Shown here: positions 24,364 through 33,800 of the stretch, piece by piece
Layout of the letters: the number at the start of each line of letters is the position of its first letter
How positions within the stretch are numbered: the stretch's first letter is position 1
Source: Bacteroidales bacterium UBA6267
Lineage (GTDB): Bacteria > Bacteroidota > Bacteroidia > Bacteroidales > UBA1556
DNA: 64,000 nucleotides
Assembly (NCBI GenBank): GCA_002440745.1
Contig: DJVB01000026.1
Span: 1-64,000, forward strand
Direction of reading: 5' to 3'
Made by a program: the position numbers and the translations under genes
The notes under the pieces: generated by a model
Told to the model about the DNA's origin: nothing
Seen by the model: only the letters and a program-made list of their open reading frames with translations
The model's database searches: none

Positions 24364-25409
24364 TATTCTAAGATTAACATGGCATCGCCATAGGTCAGAA
24401 AATTGTACTTTTCTTTTTTAGCCACATCATAGCATTTCATCAAAAGGTCGTATCCGGCATAGGCTGCAACTAACATCATCATTGGTGATTTAGGTGCGTG
24501 AAAATTAGTCACTAAGGCATCTGCTATGCTGTATTCGTGAGGAGGAAAAATAAATAAATTGGTCCAACCATGAATAGGTTTAAGTTCTTTGGAAATGGTA
24601 ACCGATGATTCTAAGGCTTTAACACTGGTTGTGCCAATGGCAACAACCTTTTTATTACGCTTTTTAGTATCGTTTATCAGATTAACGGTTTCTTCGGTGA
24701 TTTGAATGCGCTCGCTGTCCATTTTATGTTTCGACAAATCTTCCACTTCAATGGTTCTGAAATTGCCTAAACCGGGATGTAGGGTGAGCTCAGTAAACTG
24801 TACTCCTTTGATTTCTAACCGTTTCATAAGCTCACGGCTAAAGTGTAATCCGGCGGTTGGAGCGGCAACCGCACCTTCATGCTTAGCATAGATGGTTTGG
24901 TATCTTTCTTCGTCCTCAGGTATTGGCTCGCGATTTAGTGGTATTGGGGTTTCACCGAGTCTTTTAAAAGTAGCTTTGAACTCGTCATAGTCGCCATCGA
25001 AGAAAAAACGCAACGTGCGGCCTCGAGAAGTGGTGTTGTCAATTACTTCGGCAACAAGCTCATCATTTTCGCCAAAATAAAGCTTATTACCTATACGGAT
25101 TTTCCGGGCTGGATTTACTAAAGTATCCCAAAGTCTTGATTCGCGATTGAGCTCGCGCAATAAAAACACTTCAATCTTGGCGTTGGTTTTTTCTTTAAAT
25201 CCAATTAGTTTTGCAGGAAAAACTTTGGTATTGTTCAAAACAAATACATCACCATCTCCAAAATAGTCCATAATATCAGGAAAACGTTTATGCTCGATGA
25301 GTCCGGTTTTTTTGTGTACCACCATCAAGCGGGAGTCGTCTCTGTTTGGACGAGGGTATTTACCAATCAATTCTTCGGGTAAATCATACTTAAACTGCGA
25401 AAGTTTCAT
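24363..25409 (-). CDS. queA: S-adenosylmethionine:tRNA ribosyltransferase-isomerase
   Basis: Transfers the ribosyl part of SAM to 7-aminomethyl-7-deazaguanine in tRNA, forming epoxyqueuosine. The 348 residues match the family length and begin LSQFKYDLPEELIGKYP; other family markers are RDDSRLMVV, the APTAGLHFS motif and the late ATNFHAPKSPMMMLVAAY. It stands between truB (213 bases upstream) and ispD (one-base overlap). Confidence 0.95.
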   Translation of the reverse strand: MKLSQFKYDLPEELIGKYPRPNRDDSRLMVVHKKTGLIEHKRFPDIMDYFGDGDVFVLNNTKVFPAKLIGFKEKTNAKIEVFLLRELNRESRLWDTLVNPARKIRIGNKLYFGENDELVAEVIDNTTSRGRTLRFFFDGDYDEFKATFKRLGETPIPLNREPIPEDEERYQTIYAKHEGAVAAPTAGLHFSRELMKRLEIKGVQFTELTLHPGLGNFRTIEVEDLSKHKMDSERIQITEETVNLINDTKKRNKKVVAIGTTSVKALESSVTISKELKPIHGWTNLFIFPPHEYSIADALVTNFHAPKSPMMMLVAAYAGYDLLMKCYDVAKKEKYNFLTYGDAMLILE

Positions 25410-25622
25410 ATAGAAATCATGTTAAATTAGCAAAAAAAAATAGCTCTGACTGGCCTTTAAGGATAAAAATAGAGGAGAAAATATAAGTTAATTTATTGGT
25501 ATTCAAAATATTATACAAGGTCTTATCAGGTTATTGAACAGGGTTGCAAATATAATGCAAAAAGGTGCCCTTGTCAATAGCAAATATTAAAGCCGTTTTT
25601 ACAAGGAAAAAGAATCGTTATT

Positions 25623-26306
25623 TTAAGCTTCATTAATGAGCAGCCGCGCCTCTTCCACTCGAAGTGCATCATCCACTTTATAATCTCCGATAGCGGTTCG
25701 GCGAAGTTCCGAAAGGTATGCGCCATTTTTGAGCTCCAATCCTAAGTCTCGTGCAATACTTCTTATATAGGTTCCTTTGGAGCATTTTATCTCAAAATGA
25801 ATATTGGGCATCTCAACTTTATGAATTATGAATTGATGGATCGTTACTCGCCGAGATTTCAGTTCCAATTTTTGATTATCACGCGCAGCATCATAAGCCC
25901 GCACACCATCAACTTTTATTGCCGAAAACATAGGGGGTGTTTGGTCAATTTCACCGGTAAGCTTTCGAACTGCTTCAGCAATTTGGCTTTCAGTGATTTG
26001 ACTATAATCGTAGGTTTCTACAATTTCGGTTTCGAGGTCATAACTTGGTCGCTTTCCGCCCAAAGTTATTACGCCGGTATAGGTTTTATCCTCAGCTTGA
26101 AACTGGTCAATTTCGCGGGTTTTCTTTCCGGTGCAAATAATCAGGAGGCCGGTTGCAAGCGGATCCAAAGTGCCGGCATGACCAACCTTAATTTTTTTGA
26201 GTTTTAATTTGCGTAAAATGCTATTTCGTAGAGCGTTCACTACATCGAAGGAAGTCCAGGTGAGTTCTTTGTCGATAAGTAGTACTTCTCCGTTTAAAAA
26301 ATCCAT
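25623..26306 (-). CDS. truB: tRNA pseudouridine(55) synthase
   Basis: Makes pseudouridine 55 in the T-loop of tRNA. The 227 residues contain the catalytic GHAGTLDPLATGLL motif with D48, YTGVITLG, and GTYIRSIARDLG. The protein is short for TruB because it lacks the C-terminal PUA-like domain, as is usual for Bacteroidota. It starts 13 bases after the uppP stop on the minus strand, in the common Bacteroidota order ftsX-DUF3098-uppP-truB. Confidence 0.95.
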   Translation of the reverse strand: MDFLNGEVLLIDKELTWTSFDVVNALRNSILRKLKLKKIKVGHAGTLDPLATGLLIICTGKKTREIDQFQAEDKTYTGVITLGGKRPSYDLETEIVETYDYSQITESQIAEAVRKLTGEIDQTPPMFSAIKVDGVRAYDAARDNQKLELKSRRVTIHQFIIHKVEMPNIHFEIKCSKGTYIRSIARDLGLELKNGAYLSELRRTAIGDYKVDDALRVEEARLLINEA

Positions 26307-26319
26307 ATTTAATTTATTA

Positions 26320-27114
26320 TCAGGAAGCTACAGAGTAAATTATGGCAATAAGGCCAATGATTATGCAATAAATGGCAAACCAAGAAAGTCTGGCTTTTTT
26401 AACCAACTGAATCATCCATGTACATGCTAAAAGGCCGGTGATAAAGGCTGCAATAAAGCCAAGAATCAACGGAAATAAGTTTTCAGTTTGACTGCTGATT
26501 TCGCCGCTCATAAGGTCTTTGGCCATTTTGCCAAGAATTAGTGGAACGACCATTAAAAAAGAGAATCGTGCTGATTTTTCTCTGTCGATTCCTAACAAAA
26601 CGGAGGTTGAAATGGTGGCCCCCGATCTCGAAATGCCCGGCAATATGGCTATAGCTTGCGAAATTCCAATGATAAGAGCCGATCCGTAAGAAACGTCCTT
26701 TTGGGTGTTTTTGGCTCTATCGGCGAGAAAGAGTAATGCCGCTGTGACTATTAGCATCAGGCCAACAAATAGAATATTTCCCGTAAAAAGAGCATCTAAT
26801 TGATCTTCAAAAGCTACACCTACAATGGCTGCAGGTAACATCGAAAGCACAATTTTTAAGGAAAAAACCATTTCGGCGTTATTTTTAAACATGAATAAGC
26901 CTCGGAAAATTTCTCCAATTTCTTTACGAAAAACAACAATGGTGCTCAAGGCGGTGGCAGCATGAAGCACTACGGTTACTAACATCGATTCCTGTCCTGC
27001 AACCGAATCACCGAAAATAAACTTCGCGATTTCGAGATGACCACTGCTACTCACAGGCAAAAATTCGGTTAACCCTTGAATGATGCCTAAGATGATTGCT
27101 TCAATCCAATTCAT
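26320..27114 (-). CDS. uppP: Undecaprenyl-diphosphate phosphatase
   Basis: Integral membrane phosphatase recycling undecaprenyl pyrophosphate for peptidoglycan and other glycan carriers. The 264 residues have the BacA family motifs: QGLTEFLPVSSSGHLEI (about 13-29) and LPGISRSGATIS (about residue 160), with about seven to eight membrane segments. It sits between DUF3098 and truB, all with short gaps, so it is likely co-transcribed. Confidence 0.95.
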   Translation of the reverse strand: MNWIEAIILGIIQGLTEFLPVSSSGHLEIAKFIFGDSVAGQESMLVTVVLHAATALSTIVVFRKEIGEIFRGLFMFKNNAEMVFSLKIVLSMLPAAIVGVAFEDQLDALFTGNILFVGLMLIVTAALLFLADRAKNTQKDVSYGSALIIGISQAIAILPGISRSGATISTSVLLGIDREKSARFSFLMVVPLILGKMAKDLMSGEISSQTENLFPLILGFIAAFITGLLACTWMIQLVKKARLSWFAIYCIIIGLIAIIYSVAS

Positions 27115-27135
27115 AATTTATTATCTGAAAGTGTA

Positions 27136-27387
27136 TTACTCAGATTTTTTCTCGCGATACATGATGGCGAAAATTTCGATGACAAAACCGGCAAGCATCA
27201 AAAGGGGTGCAATCACTAAGCGTCTTGTATTAAATATTTCGTCGCTAAAAACCGCAGGATCTTTAGAACCACCACCAGCTAATAATACTAAGCCAATTGC
27301 GATTAACGCAATGCCAATTATCATAAAGAGATAGTTCTTCTTTCCAAAAACCATCATTACATTCGATTCATTATTCGTTTTACTCAT
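27136..27387 (-). CDS. DUF3098 family small membrane protein
   Basis: An 83-residue protein with two hydrophobic segments (about 17-36 and 54-75) separated by a GGGSKDPAVFSDEIFNTRR loop that marks this Bacteroidota family. It lies 12 bases after ftsX and 21 before uppP, its usual position. Function unknown; the context suggests envelope or cell division. Confidence 0.85.
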   Translation of the reverse strand: MSKTNNESNVMMVFGKKNYLFMIIGIALIAIGLVLLAGGGSKDPAVFSDEIFNTRRLVIAPLLMLAGFVIEIFAIMYREKKSE

Positions 27388-27399
27388 AGTTTATTTAAT

Positions 27400-28284
27400 T
27401 TACATCATATAGAGTTTGTCCATATTGACTTTCAGATACTTGTTAATGGCGAAAAAGGTTGAGATTCCGGTGACAAATAATCCGATGACGATAACGGCGC
27501 CAAATACCATCAGGTAAAGTGGAGCGTTTTCGATGGATATTAATTCGGAATAATCTTTTTGTAGGCGAAATAATATTGCAACCAAAAATCCAATACTGAT
27601 TAACGCTGCGATAAAACCTTGAAAGATAGATTTCCAAACAAAAGGTGATCGAATAAAACCTTTGGTAGCTCCGATTAATTTCATAGTTCGGATTAGGAAT
27701 CTTTGCGAGTAAATTGCAAGACGGATAGTATTGCTGATTAAGACGATGCTTATCATCAGCATAAATGCGGTGAATATCAACAAGAAGAAACTAATTTTCG
27801 CAATATTATTGTTGATTGCATTTACGTAATCTTCATGAAACCGCACTTCTTCAACAATGGAGTTAGTAGAAATTTTGTTCGAAAATATCTTTAGACTATC
27901 AACATTTGCATATTCTTCGGTGAGATAAACTTCAATTTGAGCGTGAATAGGGTTTGTTCCATCAAGAAAATTCACAAAGTCTTCACCTAATTCTTCCTTA
28001 TAAATATTGGCTCCTTCTTCGCTCGAAATGTATCGGGTTTCTTTAATGCCATCGGTAGCGTCTAGGTTTTTTTTCAGTTTGAAAATCTCGGCTTCCTTAA
28101 TATCTGCGTGCATAAATACATTCATTCGAATATTTTCTTTCACATGACGCTTGATATGATTTCCGTGCATTACCAATAAACCAAAAAAGCCTAAGACAAA
28201 GAGCATCAAGCTAATACTTGTTAGTGAAGTAATATAAGATGTCCTTAATCTTCGCTTTGCAAATTTGTCTTCTTGCTTGGTCAT
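27400..28284 (-). CDS. ftsX: Cell division protein FtsX
   Basis: FtsX-type permease of 294 residues from the ATG at 28284, which begins MTKQEDKFAKRRLRTSY; a 49-residue upstream extension in the same frame (to 28431) lacks protein character and is not included. It has one N-terminal membrane helix, an extracytoplasmic domain (about 55-170) and three C-terminal helices, the FtsX topology. FtsX works with the ATPase FtsE to control septal peptidoglycan hydrolases; ftsE is not in the window. Confidence 0.9.
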   Translation of the reverse strand: MTKQEDKFAKRRLRTSYITSLTSISLMLFVLGFFGLLVMHGNHIKRHVKENIRMNVFMHADIKEAEIFKLKKNLDATDGIKETRYISSEEGANIYKEELGEDFVNFLDGTNPIHAQIEVYLTEEYANVDSLKIFSNKISTNSIVEEVRFHEDYVNAINNNIAKISFFLLIFTAFMLMISIVLISNTIRLAIYSQRFLIRTMKLIGATKGFIRSPFVWKSIFQGFIAALISIGFLVAILFRLQKDYSELISIENAPLYLMVFGAVIVIGLFVTGISTFFAINKYLKVNMDKLYMM

Positions 28285-28532
28285 AATCAAATGGATAAAG
28301 GTAAAATTACAGGGCGCTAAATTAGAAAAATATAAAGATTGATGAACCAAAACAACGCAATTTTCAAAACTATCTTGTTTTCGCTTAGAAGAAATTAACA
28401 AAAATGATTTTTTGATGGATATTTTCACCACTTGTTTGAAGCTTTTTGTCCATTAAAATCTGGTTAAAACCATTAAAAAATTGTTTCTATCTTTACGCCG
28501 GAATTTTTTTTAAACACTAACAGATAATTGCC

Positions 28533-29096
28533 ATGACTGAAGAATCTTTAATGCTCTTGGAAATGACCGAAGAAGGAATGAAAAATTCTTTAGAACATTT
28601 AGATAAAGAATTTCATAAAATCAGAGCGAGTAAGGCCAATCCTGCAATGCTTGATGGAGTAAAAATTGAGGCTTATGGTGCTTCTATGCCGCTTAATCAA
28701 GTTGCAAATATCAACACTCCTGACCCACGAACTCTCACAGTTCAACCTTGGGATAAATCCAATCTATCGACTATTGAGAAAGCTATCATCAATTCCAATC
28801 TGGGATTCAATCCTATGAATGATGGAATTTTGATTCGTATTAATGTTCCGGTTCTGACTGAAGAACGCCGACTTGATTTAGTGAAGCGAGCTAAAGTGGA
28901 AGCCGAAAATGCTAAAGTTGGTATCCGTAACCATAGGCGTTCAGCCATGGAAGATGCCAAATCTCTTGAGAAAGAAGGTGTTTCGGAAGATGAGGTGAAG
29001 TTGCTACAGGATAAAATTCAGGACTTAACTAACAGTTATATCGAAAAGGTAGATAAGGCTTTTGCTGAAAAAGAAAAGGATATCACCACAGTTTAA
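28533..29096 (+). CDS. frr: Ribosome recycling factor
   Basis: Releases ribosomes from mRNA after termination, together with EF-G. The 187 residues show the two-domain family pattern, with HKIRASKANPAMLDGV near the N-terminus, VQPWDKSNLSTIEKAI, and the RRLDLVKRAKVEAENAKVGIR hinge region. It converges on the DUF4159 gene, and the two stop codons overlap (TTTAA read both ways). pyrH, often upstream of frr, is absent. Confidence 0.95.
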   Translation: MTEESLMLLEMTEEGMKNSLEHLDKEFHKIRASKANPAMLDGVKIEAYGASMPLNQVANINTPDPRTLTVQPWDKSNLSTIEKAIINSNLGFNPMNDGILIRINVPVLTEERRLDLVKRAKVEAENAKVGIRNHRRSAMEDAKSLEKEGVSEDEVKLLQDKIQDLTNSYIEKVDKAFAEKEKDITTV

Positions 29097-29788
29097 CGTT
29101 TTTCTTGTTTGGGCTCTAATCCCAAAAACGTATAACTTATCAAGTTAGCGCCCATTCGCAATGCTTCAAGGCGTTTGCGTTGTGGGTCGTTGTGCACTTC
29201 AGGGTCTTCCCATCCATCTCCCAAATCACATTCGAAGTCGTAGAAACAAACCAAGCGGCCTTGAACGATAATTCCAAATCCTTGTGCTTTTTTTGCATCA
29301 TGCTCGTGAATCTTGGGTAAACCTTGTGGAAAGGAATAAGGTTTTTGATAAATAGGATGCGATGATGGTAACTCGACAAATTCATTTTCCGGAAAAACAC
29401 GTTTCATTTCTCTGCGAATAAACTCATCCATTCCGTAATTATCGCTGATATGAAGAAACCCTCCTGCCATCAAATAGTTTCGCAGATTTTGTATCTCCTG
29501 ATTGGAAAAAACAATATTTCCATGACCGGTAATATGGATAAAAGGATAGTTAAAGATGTCATCACTTTCGGCAGTAATTGTAGCTATTTCCGGATTGATG
29601 GATGTGCCGATATTTTCGTTGCAAAACTTTACTAAATTTGGCAATGATGTGGGGTTTGCATACCAGTCGCCACCTCCATTATATTTTAAAAGTGCAATGG
29701 AAAATTGCCCTTGACGTTGTGAAGACGCTGCCGATAAAAGTATAAAACCGATAAAAATTATTACTATTTTGAAGATGAAGTGCTTCAT
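29093..29788 (-). CDS. DUF4159 family exported protein
   Basis: A 231-residue protein with an N-terminal hydrophobic signal (about 5-23). The mature part has FSIALLKYNGGGDWYANPTS, ITGHGNIVF and LMAGGFLHISDNYG, which I recognise as DUF4159, a family with a class-I glutamine amidotransferase-like fold but no clear catalytic triad here. In many Bacteroidota it lies near rsmE, as it does here (about 20 bases apart). Role unknown. Confidence 0.85.
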   Translation of the reverse strand: MKHFIFKIVIIFIGFILLSAASSQRQGQFSIALLKYNGGGDWYANPTSLPNLVKFCNENIGTSINPEIATITAESDDIFNYPFIHITGHGNIVFSNQEIQNLRNYLMAGGFLHISDNYGMDEFIRREMKRVFPENEFVELPSSHPIYQKPYSFPQGLPKIHEHDAKKAQGFGIIVQGRLVCFYDFECDLGDGWEDPEVHNDPQRKRLEALRMGANLISYTFLGLEPKQEKR

Positions 29789-29808
29789 AATGAATCCATT
29801 AGTTTAGG

Positions 29809-30528
29809 TTAAGAATTAAGGTGAATTACCATGAGAGCATATAAAGCTGCCGTTTCGGTGCGTAATCGCTCGGAGCCAAGATGAACTGCTTGCCAACTTT
29901 TTTTAGCTGCCATTTCCAATTCCATTTTTGAGAAATCGCCCTCAGGACCAATGAGAACAGTGATTTCAGTCGCATTGAGAATGGATTTGGAAAGATGAGG
30001 TTGGTTGTCCTCACCTGTCAAATGAGCAATGAACAGGTTGGAACCTGACTCACGCTCAAGAAAATCATTTAATCGTATAGGGCCATAGAGTTTTGGAGCC
30101 CAAAGTTTTAAAGACTGTTTCATTGCTGCAACCATCACATTGTCAAGCCGTTCCAAGTTTATATTTCGGCGCTCGGAGTGCTCACAAATCACAATGGTTA
30201 TTTCATCAATTCCAATTTCGGTTGCCTTTTCAACAAACCATTCAATTCGAGACATATTTTTAGTTGGAGCAATGGCAATATGTATTTTGTTTTTCCACGA
30301 TTTAGGTTTAAAATCAATGGATTCTATTCTTAATCTGCACTCCTTTTTTGAAATTGCAATTATTTTCCCTTCCAACAAATGACCCGCTCCATCTGTAATC
30401 CATAAATTGTCCCCTATTTGATGACGTAAAACCCTGATAGCGTGAACAGCTTCCACTTCCGGCAGAAAAATTTCATTGCCTATGGCTAAATCTTTAGCTT
30501 CTAATTGAGAATTGAAAAATAGTTGCAT
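29809..30528 (-). CDS. rsmE: 16S rRNA (uracil-1498-N3)-methyltransferase
   Basis: SPOUT methyltransferase that methylates U1498 of 16S rRNA. The 239 residues have an N-terminal PUA-like part (about 1-70) and the trefoil-knot SAM site VLIGPEGDFSKME with the following LGSERLRTETAAL motif. Full length. It is followed by the DUF4159 gene on the same strand. Confidence 0.95.
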   Translation of the reverse strand: MQLFFNSQLEAKDLAIGNEIFLPEVEAVHAIRVLRHQIGDNLWITDGAGHLLEGKIIAISKKECRLRIESIDFKPKSWKNKIHIAIAPTKNMSRIEWFVEKATEIGIDEITIVICEHSERRNINLERLDNVMVAAMKQSLKLWAPKLYGPIRLNDFLERESGSNLFIAHLTGEDNQPHLSKSILNATEITVLIGPEGDFSKMELEMAAKKSWQAVHLGSERLRTETAALYALMVIHLNS

Positions 30529-30860
30529 GAGGCAAAATTACTGCTTTTTAGGCTTAAAAAATCAAAATACGAAAGTCTGAGTTTCTTGGGGTGTTTTTTT
30601 TCAGTTATTGGCAAAAAATAGCCAAAAAATTCCCTGAAAATGACTAAAAATTCCCAAATCTGGAAAAATGCAATATTTATCATGGTTTTTTGTAACTAAA
30701 TTTAAAAAAAAGTGTATAAGGCAAACAACTATTAACCAATGAGATAAGCGATTTTGTAAGAAACTGACTACAAATAATGTCGAATTATCCTACAGTTTGC
30801 ATTGTTTTTGGCAGACATCTGCGCTAAATCGTTTTAATAAAGTACTCTAAATCTGAAATA
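30529..30860. other. Divergent intergenic region upstream of the large T9SS cargo gene
   Basis: About 330 bases between divergent rsmE and the large secreted protein gene. It should hold both promoters, but I see no clean TTTG/TAnnTTTG pair. A 60-codon minus-strand frame at 30501-30683 is not convincing. Confidence 0.4.
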
Positions 30861-33800
30861 ATGAGATTAAAATCTATAATTCTTGTCATTACTTTTATTT
30901 TCTTATCAATCCAAACATTTGGTGAAGGAACGAAGGAAGTAATGCCAAACACGTCAAATGGGACTGCATTACATATTGGTCCACAATGGCAAACCGGTCC
31001 TTATCGTGGTGCTCCGTCTGACAATCGGATTTATTTCACTATTAAAGACTACACAACGGAAAGGTTTTATTTTGGTCTAAATGGCCGAATGAGAACGCCA
31101 AGTACCGGCACGGTCAGCGATGATTATTATCGAATTGTCAGCGAATCAGGAACTCAGGTAGTTGCCCCAACCCAGGTTCCAAATAGTGGAGCAGGTTATA
31201 TTTCGACCTATACCCAAGCCGTTAACGGCCCAGATATTGGCTCATACACAGCAGGTTACACTCCTTTAGTGTTTACTCCAACCGCCAATGGAACTTTTTA
31301 TATCGAACTTTATCGTAGTACAAATGGCGGAAGTTCGGCTGTAACTACTTCAAGCGGGGAAGTTTATTATATCTATTTTGATTTTACAGTTGCTACTGCT
31401 TCTAATCAACGTTTCGATGGTAGAGTATATTCCCGAAACTGGAGTTTTATAACCTATAATCCTGCCTCACCATATACCCCAAGTATTGATTACAGTTTTC
31501 AAGGAGCGGTTTATGGTTATACCTCGGATAGCATGGTAAATAAAGTAGCTTTTGCTGCCGGATTTAAGCCTTTGGGTTTTAATATTCAAATGAATTATGA
31601 AGGTGTTAATAATACGGGTGATTTTTCTGAAGATCGTCAATCGGAGTATGTTGGTGCAATAACTGCCTCTATTGTTAATCCATACCAGATTTTTTTAAAT
31701 GAGCCTGACACTTCTGTTTTTAAAGTTTCAGGAGTTACTAGTCAGCCGGTTATTACTGGTAATATTTATGGTTGTGAAGGCGACTACTATATCCCTTACT
31801 ATATAAGTCGCCCCGGAGACGTAGCGATATTATTAGATATTAATGGTTCCCCTGGTTATCAGACCGGTACGACAGATAGAGTTTTGGAAGCTTATGGTAT
31901 GGCCGAAGGTAATCATGTTATGGGTTGGGACGGAAACGATGGGTTAGGAAATCCCGTTACTGGTGGGCTAAGTTTGAATATAACTGCAGATATTTATCGC
32001 GGTAGAACCAATGTGCCTTTGAACGATGCGGAAGTAAATACGGGAGGATTAACTATTACATCAATTTATCCGACTACCGGAAATCGAGTTCTATATTGGG
32101 ATGATACTGATTTGCCAAATGATAATTGCGATGATCATAATGAGGACAATAGCACCGGACCTGGAATTGCCGTAACTAACTATTATGAAGGAGTTTTAGG
32201 ACCGGCTCATGCTTGGAATGGCCCTTATGGTTCTTCTTCAGGTGGTACAAATACGCCTTCAGATTTGTGTGATGATTTTGGTAATGCAAGGGTGATTAAT
32301 ACTTGGTTCTACGCCGAGAATGTTTCCTCTACTCCGGTGGCTAAAACTGTTCCATCTTGTTCGACAGGCGGCGGAATGACCTTTCAAACGGATTTGGACG
32401 ATGATGATGATGGTATTTCGGATTTGGTTGAAAGTGGTGGGGTTGACCCTAATGCTGACGCTGATTCTGATGGAATTCCCAACTATATCGACCCTTCTTA
32501 TGCCGGATTTAGAGACGTAAATTACGACGGGGTTAACGATAATTTTGATGCCGACTTAGACGGTATAATAAACTCTCTTGATCTGGATTCGGATAATGAT
32601 GGACTTTATGATATTCTTGAGGCAGATGGTGTTGATGGAAATAACGATGGTGTAGTGGATAATTTCGTTGATGAAAATGAAAATGGAATTCATGATGGTT
32701 ATGATATTGCTTGCACCGGGGGAACAATAACATATTATGCTTCCTCAATAATCGGATATGGTGGGCAAGGTATTGTAAATCAAAACAATATTCTTGGAGC
32801 GCCAGATGATGCTGTTGCTCAGGTAACTTATAATAGCGACTTTATTATTGTCGATTTAGGTCAAGCGCTTGCAAGCGGATCAACTATTACTTTCCGGTGG
32901 AGAGAAAAATCCGGACAATCAGGAACTGCCATGATTAATGTTTATGCCGATTTAAATTCTAATCCAACCACTGTGCAAACATGTCCTACTACCAATAGTA
33001 CCTCATTAATAAATTCTAATGTTGTATTAAATACAGCTACTCGATATGTAAAAATTTCAAAAGGATATAATACATGTGGTTCTACAAGTGCCACTGATTA
33101 CGAAGTTGATGCTATTTCGTTTATCTACACTGTGCCATGTTCAGGAGGAGCAGCTATTGAAAATCCTGACACAGACGATAATGGCATTCCAAACGCTTAC
33201 GACCTTGATTCTGACGACGATGGTATTTCAGACCTTGTTGAAGCCGGTGGCGTTGACATCAATGGTGATGGCCGCATTGATAATCAAACGGATGTAAATC
33301 AAAATGGCATAATTGATTCCTATGATTTTAATTGTGATGGTTCATCTACCACCTACTCGGGCTATGCAACTACTGTGAGCGAAACTTCCGGTACAGTTTA
33401 TAATTCAGCAAACGCAGTTGATGCAAGCTATTCTACCTACTGCCGAATTACAGATGGGGCCTATATTGATGTTGACTTTGGTAGTGTTATCCCATCCGGA
33501 ACAACGATCACAGCTTATTTAGCTACGAACAATACAAATGGAGTAAGTTCTTCAATGACTATCTGGAGTTCGGAAGATGGCAATAGCTATACACAATTGG
33601 GTGGAATTTACACCACAAATACACAACCTGCTGAAGGTAATGCGGTTACCCGCACCCTAACATCAGATGCCCGATATATAAGAATATCAAGAGCAGGTCA
33701 AACAAATGCAAATGGAAGATTTCATAGGGTAGATTATGAATATACTATTTCTTCTCCTTGTACGGGAGGCGATTTGATTGCTAATATAGATACTGATGGG

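Noticed and set aside
30501..30683. Minus-strand 60-codon frame upstream of the large T9SS cargo
   Set aside because: It overlaps the start of rsmE and has no recognisable features.
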